Positions 1-6,150 of a stretch of DNA of 10,819 nt are shown piece after piece. Made by a program: the position numbers and the translations under genes. How positions within the stretch are numbered: the first letter of the stretch is position 1; each line of letters opens with the position of its first letter. Under the pieces are notes generated by a model. It was not told where the DNA came from. It ran no database searches and was given only the letters and a program-made list of their open reading frames with translations. The stretch is from an uncultured Collinsella sp. (GTDB taxonomy: Bacteria > Actinomycetota > Coriobacteriia > Coriobacteriales > Coriobacteriaceae), in contig CABSAN010000067.1 in the NCBI GenBank assembly GCA_902475785.1, positions 1 through 10,819 of the forward strand. The letters run 5' to 3'.

Positions 1-677
1 TACTGCGTGGCCATGGTCTTGTAGTCGGAGGTGCCGATGGAATCCTCGGCGTACTGCTTCATTTCCTTGGAAGAGACGGTAATGCCCTCGTCCTCGGCAG
101 CGTCCAGCAGAATCTGGTTGCGCACGTAGGACAGGATAACGTCTGCGGACGGAGCGGTGTAGTTGCCGTCATCGTCCTTGACGGTGTCGAGGCTGTACTG
201 GCTCTCGATGGCCTCGCGCGCGGTGATGTCGCTCTTCTTTCCGTTGTAGCTATAGCTTGCCACGGTGGAATCGAGCTGGTCCTCGGTCAGGGTCGACGAA
301 CCGACACCCTTGCCGCCAAAGCCGCCATTGCCAATAAAGAAGCCGACCACAGCAGCGATTACGACTGCAACCACAAAGGCGGCAATCATCGTCTTCTTGT
401 GCTTGGATGCATGATCGCCCTCATCGGAACCCAGGGCATCGTCGTCCTCATCCTGTGCCTCGGGCATCAGATTCTCGTCAGCGGCATCCGCGGCAATCTG
501 AGCCTCCAGGCGGGCGTCCTCCTCCTCGGCCGTCGTACCGGCAGCAATGTGCTCGGCAGACGTACCGGCGACCAGATCGATCTTCTCGTCCTCATCACCG
601 TCGGGTCCTTCGCCGCGCTCGATGATCTGGATGCCGTCGATCTCGTCCTTCTCGTCCTTCTTTTGAATCAGACCCAT
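1..677 (-). CDS. membrane-anchored, SurA/PrsA-like extracellular protein (3' end beyond window)
   Basis: The first 225 residues are present; the C-terminus lies outside the window. The start is ATG at 677, with an AAGGAG ribosome binding site 8 nt upstream (686-691). Residues 1-95 are strongly acidic, Asp/Glu/Ala-rich and without Cys, so probably a disordered cytoplasmic tail. A short basic patch (SKHKK, 91-95) precedes one hydrophobic segment at about 97-116, followed by a Gly-rich linker. This gives an N-in, C-out topology. The outer part (from about 130) contains helices such as SADVILSYVRNQILLDAAEDEG and ITVSSKEMKQYAED. These resemble the N-terminal chaperone region of SurA/PrsA/trigger-factor-like foldases, in which 'hxxhhxxxlhxxxAxxxGIxVsxxEh' recurs. 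Whether a peptidyl-prolyl isomerase domain follows cannot be seen. The anchored topology is well supported; the foldase assignment is an inference from this short pattern. Confidence 0.72.
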   Translation of the reverse strand, partial: MGLIQKKDEKDEIDGIQIIERGEGPDGDEDEKIDLVAGTSAEHIAAGTTAEEEDARLEAQIAADAADENLMPEAQDEDDDALGSDEGDHASKHKKTMIAAFVVAVVIAAVVGFFIGNGGFGGKGVGSSTLTEDQLDSTVASYSYNGKKSDITAREAIESQYSLDTVKDDDGNYTAPSADVILSYVRNQILLDAAEDEGITVSSKEMKQYAEDSIGTSDYKTMATQ

Positions 678-715
678 ATCAGTTACTCCTTGTTAGGAAA
701 CATAGTCCGCAATAG

Positions 716-744
716 AATACGCCCGACAGAGCGCCGGGCGTATT
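716..744 (-). terminator. 10-bp perfect hairpin between icd and the next gene; possible terminator
   Basis: AATACGCCCG (716-725) and CGGGCGTATT (735-744) pair perfectly around a 9-nt loop. It lies 60 nt after the isocitrate dehydrogenase stop codon and 39 nt before the next start codon. The following minus-strand sequence is TCTATTGC rather than a clean T tract, so it would be a weak intrinsic terminator. A TATAAC box at 759-754 just upstream could place the next gene's transcription start near 747. In that case the hairpin would be the 5'-terminal structure of that mRNA instead. Confidence 0.5.
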
Positions 745-753
745 GATTCTTAG

Positions 754-759
754 GTTATA
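754..759 (-). promoter_or_regulatory. possible -10 box (TATAAC) for the 677-1 gene
   Basis: On the minus strand TATAAC matches five of six positions of the sigma-70 -10 consensus. No convincing -35 box is found 16-18 nt upstream, so this rests on the -10 alone. It would give a leader of about 70 nt containing the 716-744 hairpin. Confidence 0.25.
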
Positions 760-803
760 CGCAAACACTTAAGTACTATTTAGGCGTTTGCAGCGTGCAT
801 ACC

Positions 804-1889
804 TTAGACCAGGTGCGCGATAACGGCATCGGCAAAGGCCTGCGTGCCCACAGCGCCCTCAACGGAGCCGGTCTGGGCACGACGAACGTCGCCGGTAACC
901 TGCTCACCCTCGTCGAGCGTGGTAGAAACGGCGGCGCGAATGCGATTGGCCGCGTCGTTCTCGCCCAGGTGATCGAGCATCATAGCCGCAGACAGAATCT
1001 CGGCCGTGGGGTTAGCGATATCCTGGCCAGCGATATCGGGCGCGGAGCCGTGCGTTGCCTCAAAGATTGCGCAGTCGGCACCGATGTTGGAGCCAGGAGC
1101 CATACCCAGACCGCCCACTAGGCCGGCGCACAGGTCGCTCACGATGTCGCCGTACAGGTTGGGCAGCACCAGGACATCGAAGTCGTTGGGGTTCTGGACC
1201 AGGCCCATGCAGGTGGCGTCGACGATCTTGTCGTTGAACTCGATATCGGGATAGTTGGCGGCCACCTCGCGCGCCACGCGCAGGAACAGGCCGTCGGTCG
1301 CCTTCATGATGTTGGCCTTATGCACGGCCGTCACCTTTTTGCGGCCGCAGCGGCGAGCATACTCAAAGGCATACTCCACAATGCGGCGGCTCTTGGCGAT
1401 GGAGATCGGCTTGATTGAAATGGCGGAATCAGCGGCGAAGGTCTTCTGACCCGAGCGCTCGACAAGCTGCGAGAGCTCCTCGACCTCGGCAGCGCCCTCA
1501 TCGAACTCGATGCCGGCGTAGAGGTCCTCGGTGTTCTCGCGCACGATGACCAGGTCGACGTCGCGGAAGCGCGAGCCGTCGCCCGGCTGCGACAGGCAGG
1601 GGCGCACGCAAGCGTACAGGTCGAAGTGCTTGCGCAGGGCCACGTTAACGCTGCGGAAACCCGTACCGACCGGCGTGGTGATGGGGCCCTTGATGGCAAC
1701 CTTGGTCTCGGCGACCGCATCGAGCACGTGCTGGGGCAGCGGCGTACCAAACTCGTCCATGACGCCGGCACCGGCCTCCTGGACGTTCCAGTTGATCTGG
1801 ACACCGGTGGCCTCGACCACGCGGCGCATGGCCTGCGTAATCTCGGGACCGATACCGTCACCGGGGATCAGGACTACATCGTGCGCCAT
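804..1889 (-). CDS. icd: isocitrate dehydrogenase, probably NAD-dependent
   Basis: This 361-residue cytoplasmic enzyme oxidatively decarboxylates isocitrate to 2-oxoglutarate, the carbon skeleton for glutamate. It belongs to the isocitrate/isopropylmalate dehydrogenase family and is near full length for the short, NAD-type branch. Visible motifs are PGDGIGPEI (9-17), the isocitrate-binding SVNVALR (80-86: Ser80, Asn82, Arg86), VRENTEDLYAG (116-126, with Tyr124), the catalytic-lysine segment VHKANIMKATDG (Lys191) and the metal-binding LYGDIVSDL (Asp248, Asp252). The Ser/Asn pair in the substrate loop favours isocitrate over 3-isopropylmalate. In the cofactor loop HGSAPDIAGQDIANP, Asp284-Ile285 replaces the Lys-Tyr of NADP-dependent enzymes, pointing to NAD. 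The start follows the upstream HEAT gene by 6 nt, and its GAGGAG site overlaps that gene's last codons, so the two are probably cotranscribed and coupled. No citrate synthase or aconitase gene is adjacent. Confidence 0.93.
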   Translation of the reverse strand: MAHDVVLIPGDGIGPEITQAMRRVVEATGVQINWNVQEAGAGVMDEFGTPLPQHVLDAVAETKVAIKGPITTPVGTGFRSVNVALRKHFDLYACVRPCLSQPGDGSRFRDVDLVIVRENTEDLYAGIEFDEGAAEVEELSQLVERSGQKTFAADSAISIKPISIAKSRRIVEYAFEYARRCGRKKVTAVHKANIMKATDGLFLRVAREVAANYPDIEFNDKIVDATCMGLVQNPNDFDVLVLPNLYGDIVSDLCAGLVGGLGMAPGSNIGADCAIFEATHGSAPDIAGQDIANPTAEILSAAMMLDHLGENDAANRIRAAVSTTLDEGEQVTGDVRRAQTGSVEGAVGTQAFADAVIAHLV

Positions 1890-1895
1890 AATCTG

Positions 1896-2594
1896 TTACT
1901 CCTCGTCTTCGGCGTCGTCAGATTTTTTAACGCTAGCACGCTTCTTCTTTTTGGAGAGATCCAGGCCAAAACGTTTAACAAGCATTTCGCAAATCTCGCT
2001 CGAACGGGCCTTGAGATAGCTGCCCTTGCCGTTCTCGGCGTCGAACTTAAGGCGCAGCGCGAGCTTCTCGGCGACCTCGGCGTCGATCTCGCCCTGGCCA
2101 AACTCGTACAGGCAACCGAGCATGTCGCGATACTCGAGGTCGCCGTGGTAGCACTGGATGGCCTCGTCCAGGATGGGCCAAGCCTCGCGCGAACGCTCGA
2201 CGCTCGTGGCGCCCCACACGCACAGCAGGCGGAAGGCGGCATAGCGCAACGTGGAGGAGATCTCGTCGAACAGTGCAGTCTCGGCGCCCTCAAAGGCATC
2301 GCCCAGCTGCTCGGGGCAGGTGGTAGCGAGCGCCGTCAGGGCATCGAGGGCCTCCCAGCGGGTCTGCGCCTCGGGGCGGTCGAGCGCCTCGATCAGCGCG
2401 GGCACGCAGGGCACGACGCGCTGCGGATCGCGCTCGGCAAGCAGGTGCAGCACACGAGCGGCAAACTGGCGGATGCGGCGCGTGGGGCAGCCGAGCTCCT
2501 GGACCAGACGGTCGACGGCGTTCTCGTTCTCCTCTGCCAGCTGAAGCTGTGCCAGCTCCTCGTCGGTGAGCTGTTCGTCTTTGTTTTCTGCCAT
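1896..2594 (-). CDS. HEAT-like helical-repeat protein of unknown role
   Basis: A 232-residue soluble protein with no signal peptide. Residues 1-25 are acidic. About 25-165 consist of paired amphipathic helices of HEAT type, for example RRIRQFAARVLHLLAERDP (39-57), VVPCVPALIEALDRPEAQTRWEALDALTALA (60-90) and STLRYAAFRLLCVWG (114-128). Each pair resembles the 'whole-chain, then per-segment' pattern of armadillo/HEAT proteins. The C-terminus has a Lys/Arg run (KKKKRASVKK, 215-224) and then an acidic tip (DDAEDEE). Such proteins usually act as scaffolds or binding adaptors; no catalytic motif is visible. AGAGG lies 5 nt before the ATG. It is 15 nt from the upstream membrane-protein gene and 6 nt from icd, so it is part of a tight cluster. 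The fold is a fairly safe reading; no partner can be inferred. Confidence 0.8.
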   Translation of the reverse strand: MAENKDEQLTDEELAQLQLAEENENAVDRLVQELGCPTRRIRQFAARVLHLLAERDPQRVVPCVPALIEALDRPEAQTRWEALDALTALATTCPEQLGDAFEGAETALFDEISSTLRYAAFRLLCVWGATSVERSREAWPILDEAIQCYHGDLEYRDMLGCLYEFGQGEIDAEVAEKLALRLKFDAENGKGSYLKARSSEICEMLVKRFGLDLSKKKKRASVKKSDDAEDEE

Positions 2595-2609
2595 AGTTAC
2601 CTCTTCTTA

Positions 2610-3038
2610 CTATTTCTTAGCGTGCTTGCCAGCACCCTTGCTGTCATCGGTGACCGAGATGAGCTGTCGGTCGGCCGCGCCATTGCGACGTGCGCGGCGG
2701 CGTTCCTCAGCGTCGCCCGCGTCGGCGGCGGCGCGATGAGCCTTGTTGACGTTAAAGACCTCGTCGTGCTTGCGCCACGGACCGACGGACTCGCCAAAGC
2801 TCATCTTAAGACCGGCGATAAAGCCGCCGAGCCAGCCGATCGGCGCAAACTGCACCAGCGGGAACAGCGAGAACACCCAGGTCAGTAGGACGACTGCCGC
2901 CGCTCCTGCAAAATTGGCAATCCAGTAGTCGCGCTTGGTGATCACGCGCTTTTCGCACGCCCACTGGCCACACAAAAAGCCAATGTAGATCGCAAAGAGA
3001 AAGAGCACCAGCGCTAGTACCACGAACGTCCAGCTCAT
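2610..3038 (-). CDS. small membrane protein with basic cytoplasmic tail
   Basis: I chose the ATG at 3038 (142 residues, MSWTFVV...) over an in-frame start at 3074. GGGGAG lies 8 nt upstream of 3038, and the longer form would overlap the preceding gene by 31 nt. The upstream stop codon (3044-3046) then lies 5 nt away. Hydrophobic segments occur at about residues 3-24 (WTFVVLALVLFLFAIYIGFL) and 36-60 (WIANFAGAAAVVLLTWVFSLFPLVQF). A shorter Gly-rich segment follows at 63-74. The last 60 residues are hydrophilic and basic, with EERRRARRN. I do not recognise the family and no enzymatic motif is visible. Its position inside the reductase-HEAT-icd cluster suggests cotranscription, not necessarily a shared function. 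Confidence 0.75.
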   Translation of the reverse strand: MSWTFVVLALVLFLFAIYIGFLCGQWACEKRVITKRDYWIANFAGAAAVVLLTWVFSLFPLVQFAPIGWLGGFIAGLKMSFGESVGPWRKHDEVFNVNKAHRAAADAGDAEERRRARRNGAADRQLISVTDDSKGAGKHAKK

Positions 3039-3043
3039 GGGCG

Positions 3044-4123
3044 CTACTCCCCGTGATGGTGGCCGCAGCAGCACTCATGGCCGTCGTCATGGCCGTGGCC
3101 GCCGCAGCACTCGTGGTCCTCGCCGTGATGGTGACCGCAACCGCACTCATGGTCGTCGCCGTGCTCGCCGCAACCGCAGCCGTCCTCGTGGGCACCGTGC
3201 TCCTCGGGACGATACTGCGACCAGTCCAGACCGGCGGCGATGGCGTCGGCCTCCTCCTTGTAGAGGACCGTGACGGCCTGGGTGCCCAGCTTGGCGCCAC
3301 CGATGGCGTCGAGCATGTCGTAGAGCGTAAAGGCCACGTCGGCGCCGGGCAGCGCAAGCTCGCGGTCGTCGGCATAGGCGAGCGCCAAGCGCAGGTCCTT
3401 AATGAAGTGCTCGACCATAAAGCCGGGCTTGTAGTCGCCGTCGAGCGCCTTGGGCGCCAGGCTCTCCATAGCGCCAGACTTGCCAGTGCCGCCCAGGATC
3501 ATCTGACGGGTTTTCTCCAGATCGAGACCACTCAGCTCGGCAAACGCCAGCGCATCGGCCATGCCGACCATGCAGGCGCCCAGCGACACCTGGTTGGCAA
3601 GCTTGGCAGCCTGACCCTTGCCGGCGCCATCGAAGCAGCAAATATTTGCCGCAAAGGTGGAAAGGATGTCGCGGACCGGGGCGATGTCGTTCTCGGTAGC
3701 GCCCACGATAGCCGTGAGCGTGCCGGCGATGGCACCCGACTCGCCGCCGGTGACGGGGCAGTCAAACGCCATGCGACCAGAAACCTGGGCGGCCTCGGCA
3801 ATGTCACGGGCGAGCTCGGGCGAGCTCGTGGTGAGATCGATCAAGACCGCGCCCGGCTTGGTGCACGCAAGCAGGCCGTTGCCCGCCAGGTAGAGCTCCT
3901 CGACCTCGGAGGGATAGCCCACCATGGTAAAGACGACGTCGGCGTTCGCCACGGCATCTGCCGGCGTATCGGCCCAGACGGCGCCGCGCTCGATAAGCGC
4001 GGCGGCCTTGGACTTGGTGCGGTTGTTGACCGTGACGGGGTAGCCGGCGTCCAGGATGTGGCCGGCGATGGGGGCACCCATGATTCCGGTGCCGATGAAT
4101 GCGACGGAGAGCTTGTTTGCCAT
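3044..4123 (-). CDS. beta-hydroxyacid dehydrogenase-family reductase with His/Cys-rich C-terminal tail
   Basis: Residues 1-300 form a typical 3-hydroxyisobutyrate dehydrogenase / tartronate semialdehyde reductase-type enzyme, which reversibly oxidises short beta-hydroxyacids or reduces semialdehydes. Seen are the Rossmann loop FIGTGIMGAPIA (9-20), NNRTKSK after beta-2 (33-39; no acidic residue, favouring NADP), the substrate-loop DCPVTGG (121-127) and the catalytic-lysine motif GKGQAAKLANQ (Lys174). The family usually ends near residue 290-300. Here a 51-residue tail (309-359) adds 14 His and 9 Cys, in 12-residue repeats such as DHECGCGHHHGE. This is the composition of metal-binding tails (compare SlyD or HypB), but no function is proven. 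The ATG at 4123 has a purine-rich site (GGAAAGG) upstream. Downstream genes follow at 5, 15 and 6 nt. The exact substrate cannot be told from the sequence. Confidence 0.9.
   Translation of the reverse strand: MANKLSVAFIGTGIMGAPIAGHILDAGYPVTVNNRTKSKAAALIERGAVWADTPADAVANADVVFTMVGYPSEVEELYLAGNGLLACTKPGAVLIDLTTSSPELARDIAEAAQVSGRMAFDCPVTGGESGAIAGTLTAIVGATENDIAPVRDILSTFAANICCFDGAGKGQAAKLANQVSLGACMVGMADALAFAELSGLDLEKTRQMILGGTGKSGAMESLAPKALDGDYKPGFMVEHFIKDLRLALAYADDRELALPGADVAFTLYDMLDAIGGAKLGTQAVTVLYKEEADAIAAGLDWSQYRPEEHGAHEDGCGCGEHGDDHECGCGHHHGEDHECCGGHGHDDGHECCCGHHHGE
3047..3154 (-). repeat. 36-bp tandem repeat coding for the His/Cys tail
   Basis: Three in-frame 36-bp units encode DHECGCGHHHGE, DHECCGGHGHDD and GHECCCGHHHGE (residues 324-359), ending exactly at the stop codon. 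A more degenerate related stretch (about 309-323) precedes them. The DNA itself repeats: CCGTGATGGTG occurs on the plus strand at 3051 and again at 3123, 72 bp apart, i.e. two units. Copy number may vary between strains by slippage; that is inference. Confidence 0.85.
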
Positions 4124-4215
4124 GAAACCTTTCCTTTTGGGTTGGGTGTTGTTACCAGGTTGAATACTCAGTGCCAGCGCTTGGGCTGCGGGGCGCCTGT
4201 GGTCGTAGCGCCTGT

Positions 4216-5169
4216 CTACTCACCGCGCACACGGCGCGCGATGCGGTCGGAAAGCGAGGCTTTCTCGGCGCGGTTCTTACCCCAAAACGCGCAGGCCACC
4301 ATGCCGGGGCCCACATGTGAGCCGATGGTGGGGCCCACGGAGCTGCGAATGATCGTGACGTCGGTGCAGCCCTCCTCCTTGCGGATGGCGGCTTCGAGCC
4401 AGTCGCCGTCCTTCTCGGCATCGGCCGTCATGATGGCGATGGGCATGGTGCGGTCGGGCACGTAGTTCTCGCGGAACGACTTGAGGATGGACTTGAGCGC
4501 CTTCTTGCGGCCGCGGTTGACGCCGATCAGCGACAGCGAGCCGGCCAGGTCGTAGGAGAGCTCGGGCTTGACATCGAGCTTTGCCGTGAGCTGCGCCGCC
4601 GCGGGCGGAATGCGGCCGCCGGCAGCCAGCGCGTCGAAGCTCTCGAGCGTAAAGTAGCCGTGAACGTAGGTCTTTGCCTCGTTTGCCCAATCGACCAGCT
4701 GCTTGGCGGTCAGTCCCGCCGAACGCTGGCGCACGGCCTCGAGCGCCAAGAGCGCACCGGTCGCGCAGGGCAGAGCGTTGTCGACCACGTAGAGCTCAAA
4801 GTTGGGATACTCGGCGCGCACGGCATCTGCCGCCTGGCACGCGGAGTTGTAGCTCGACGACAGCGCCGAGGTAAAGCACAGGTAGACCGTGGGCGTGCCC
4901 TCTTTGGCGCACTCGGTAAAGAACTCGATATAGCGACCGAGCGACACGGCGGAGGTAGACACGCGAGCGCCGGCGCGCATGCGGTCGTAGAACTCCTTAG
5001 GACTCATGCTCGACCAGATATCGTCCGTGCGCTCCTCGCCATCGATAATGAAGGGGAAACCCAGGATATCGACATCGAGGTTCGCGGCGACCTCGGGGCT
5101 AAAGTCGCAGCAGGTATCGACGACGATGCGGCAGCGGTCAGAATGGCCGGTAGATGCAGCCTTGTCCAT
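4216..5169 (-). CDS. DegV family fatty-acid-binding protein
   Basis: DegV/FakB proteins bind a long-chain fatty acid and present it to the kinase FakA, which makes acyl-phosphate for phospholipid synthesis. I chose ATG at 5169 (317 residues) because AAGGAG lies 8 nt upstream; the in-frame TTG at 5172 is only 5 nt from it. The family landmarks run in order: RIVVDTCCDFSPE (14-26), the Ser/Thr-rich VSTSAVS loop (70-76), YLCFTSALSSSYNSA (96-110), FTLESFDALAAGGRI (173-187), KPELSYDLAGSLSLI (201-215) with RGRKKAL (219-225), and GPTIGSHVGPGMVACAF (279-295). The length is slightly over the usual 280-290 residues. No fakA (DAK2-domain kinase) is in the window. A terminator-like hairpin (5188-5219) lies directly in front of its ribosome binding site, so expression may depend on readthrough from hpf. 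The family call is firm; the lipid specificity is unknown. Confidence 0.9.
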   Translation of the reverse strand: MDKAASTGHSDRCRIVVDTCCDFSPEVAANLDVDILGFPFIIDGEERTDDIWSSMSPKEFYDRMRAGARVSTSAVSLGRYIEFFTECAKEGTPTVYLCFTSALSSSYNSACQAADAVRAEYPNFELYVVDNALPCATGALLALEAVRQRSAGLTAKQLVDWANEAKTYVHGYFTLESFDALAAGGRIPPAAAQLTAKLDVKPELSYDLAGSLSLIGVNRGRKKALKSILKSFRENYVPDRTMPIAIMTADAEKDGDWLEAAIRKEEGCTDVTIIRSSVGPTIGSHVGPGMVACAFWGKNRAEKASLSDRIARRVRGE

Positions 5170-5187
5170 CAAAGCGACTCCTTACGT

Positions 5188-5219
5188 AAAAAGGCGGCCA
5201 CCCGCATGGGATGGCCGCC
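5188..5219 (-). terminator. intrinsic terminator after hpf, in front of degV
   Basis: Reading the minus strand, GGCGGCCA (5219-5212) pairs perfectly with TGGCCGCC (5200-5193) around an 11-nt loop, followed at once by five T (5192-5188). This is a textbook intrinsic terminator, 30 nt past the hpf stop codon. The degV AAGGAG starts only a few bases later (5183-5178), which leaves no room for a separate promoter between them. Confidence 0.88.
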
Positions 5220-5222
5220 AAC

Positions 5223-5244
5223 CGTTAACTCATGCAAGTTAACG
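5223..5244. repeat. perfect 8-bp inverted repeat (CGTTAACT-n6-AGTTAACG)
   Basis: CGTTAACT (5223-5230) and AGTTAACG (5237-5244) are exact inverted repeats around CATGCA. It lies between the hpf stop codon and the terminator. The AT-rich, dyad form resembles a repressor operator, but it could equally be a second, weak RNA hairpin ahead of the terminator. No recognised regulator consensus is assigned. Confidence 0.55.
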
Positions 5245-5248
5245 TATT

Positions 5249-5833
5249 TTACTCGTCAAGTGTTTCGATGCGGGGCTTGATGATGCCATATCCACCATTC
5301 TTACGGTGATACACCACATTGATGAGGCCAGTCGTCGCGTTCTCGAACACGTAGAAGTCGTGGCCCAGCAGATCGGTCTGCACCAGCGCCTGCTCCTCAG
5401 TCATCGGGGTGACATCGATGACCTTCTCGCGGACGAGCAGGTCGTCCTCCTCCTCGGGCAGCAGCAGGTCGGCCAGATCCTCGACGCGCTCGACCGGCGC
5501 GACATCCGCTGCGCTGGCACCGCCCTGGCGGTTGTCCACGACCTTGGTCTTGAACTTGCGCAGCTGGCGGGTGACCTTATCGGCGGAGAGGTCGATGGCG
5601 GCGTACATATCTGCACCGTGCTCGGCAACGCGGATCACCGAACCGCGGGCACGAACCGTAACCTCGACGATTGCCGGGTTGGGGTTCGAGGGGTTCTTCT
5701 CATAGCGAAGTACAACGTCGACCGTCATGGGCTCGATATCGAAAACCTTGAGCGCCTCGCCGATCTTCTCATCCACATGCGCACGCAGAGCATCGGTTAC
5801 CGTCGTCTTGCGTCCAGAAACCTTGATATCCAT
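5249..5833 (-). CDS. hpf: ribosome hibernation promoting factor, long form
   Basis: Long HPF (also called RaiA/YvyD-type) binds the 30S decoding region and dimerises 70S ribosomes into inactive 100S particles in stationary phase. ATG at 5833 gives 194 residues beginning MDIKVSGRKTTVTDALRAHV, the normal family N-terminus, with GGAG 6 nt upstream. An upstream in-frame start would add 20 residues with no family match. The N-terminal beta-alpha-beta domain spans about 1-100, with YAAIDLSADKVTRQLRKFK the typical second helix. An acidic linker covers 101-137. The C-terminal dimerisation domain (about 138-190) carries DFYVFENATTGLINVVYHR and GGYGIIKPR, which define the long form. It appears monocistronic: terminators lie both upstream (6050-6084) and downstream (5188-5219). 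A perfect hairpin (5955-5978) lies in its 5' region. Confidence 0.96.
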   Translation of the reverse strand: MDIKVSGRKTTVTDALRAHVDEKIGEALKVFDIEPMTVDVVLRYEKNPSNPNPAIVEVTVRARGSVIRVAEHGADMYAAIDLSADKVTRQLRKFKTKVVDNRQGGASAADVAPVERVEDLADLLLPEEEDDLLVREKVIDVTPMTEEQALVQTDLLGHDFYVFENATTGLINVVYHRKNGGYGIIKPRIETLDE

Positions 5834-5891
5834 ACGTGGCTCCAATCTGCCTCGGGGACTTACTGTACTGGCTATGTACCCATTGCCGTGC

Positions 5892-5900
5892 ATTTAATCA
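5892..5900 (-). promoter_or_regulatory. possible extended -10 (TGATTAAAT) for hpf
   Basis: The minus strand reads TGATTAAAT, an extended -10 form whose transcript would start near 5885 and carry a 5' leader of about 50 nt. A good -35 element is not visible, so a non-housekeeping sigma factor or a different start is equally possible. Apart from this and the hairpin at 5955-5978, I see nothing gene-like in 5834-6049. Confidence 0.28.
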
Positions 5901-5954
5901 CGCGGATTCCCAAAGACCCGAATAACGATTGCTTGATACCGCATACCGAAGTCT

Positions 5955-5978
5955 CGCACTTTTCTGTGGCAAAGTGCG
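5955..5978. repeat. perfect 8-bp inverted repeat upstream of hpf
   Basis: CGCACTTT (5955-5962) and AAAGTGCG (5971-5978) are exact inverted repeats around an 8-nt spacer, about 120 nt before the hpf start codon. It could be an operator upstream of the promoter or a leader hairpin if transcription begins further up. There is no T tract, so it is not an obvious terminator. Confidence 0.5.
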
Positions 5979-6049
5979 CTATAGGAGGGCGACGGCGACT
6001 TAAGTTTTGCACCTAAAAAACGTCTTTGACCTGCTGGTTTTATGGAAAC

Positions 6050-6084
6050 AAAAAAGCCGGGCTCCCCTGTTGGGAAAGCCCGGC
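6050..6084 (-). terminator. intrinsic terminator of the lipoprotein gene
   Basis: On the minus strand GCCGGGCT (6084-6077) pairs perfectly with AGCCCGGC (6063-6056), the loop can extend the stem with TCCC/GGGGA, and six T follow (6055-6050). It lies about 67 nt past the lipoprotein stop codon and separates that gene from hpf. Confidence 0.92.
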
Positions 6085-6150
6085 AATGCGTGTTGAAACC
6101 GTGAAGAGCCCTCTCTCCTAGCGCATGGGAGATGCCACCCCTAGCAATAA

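Noticed and set aside
1626..2888. 420-residue open frame on the plus strand across icd, HEAT and membrane-protein genes
   Set aside because: Antisense shadow of three well-supported genes, with no ribosome binding site and no recognisable domain.
3053..4465. 470-residue open frame on the plus strand
   Set aside because: It lies antisense to the reductase and degV genes, matches no family, and is rich in residues expected from reverse-complement GC-rich codons. The opposite strand holds clear motifs.
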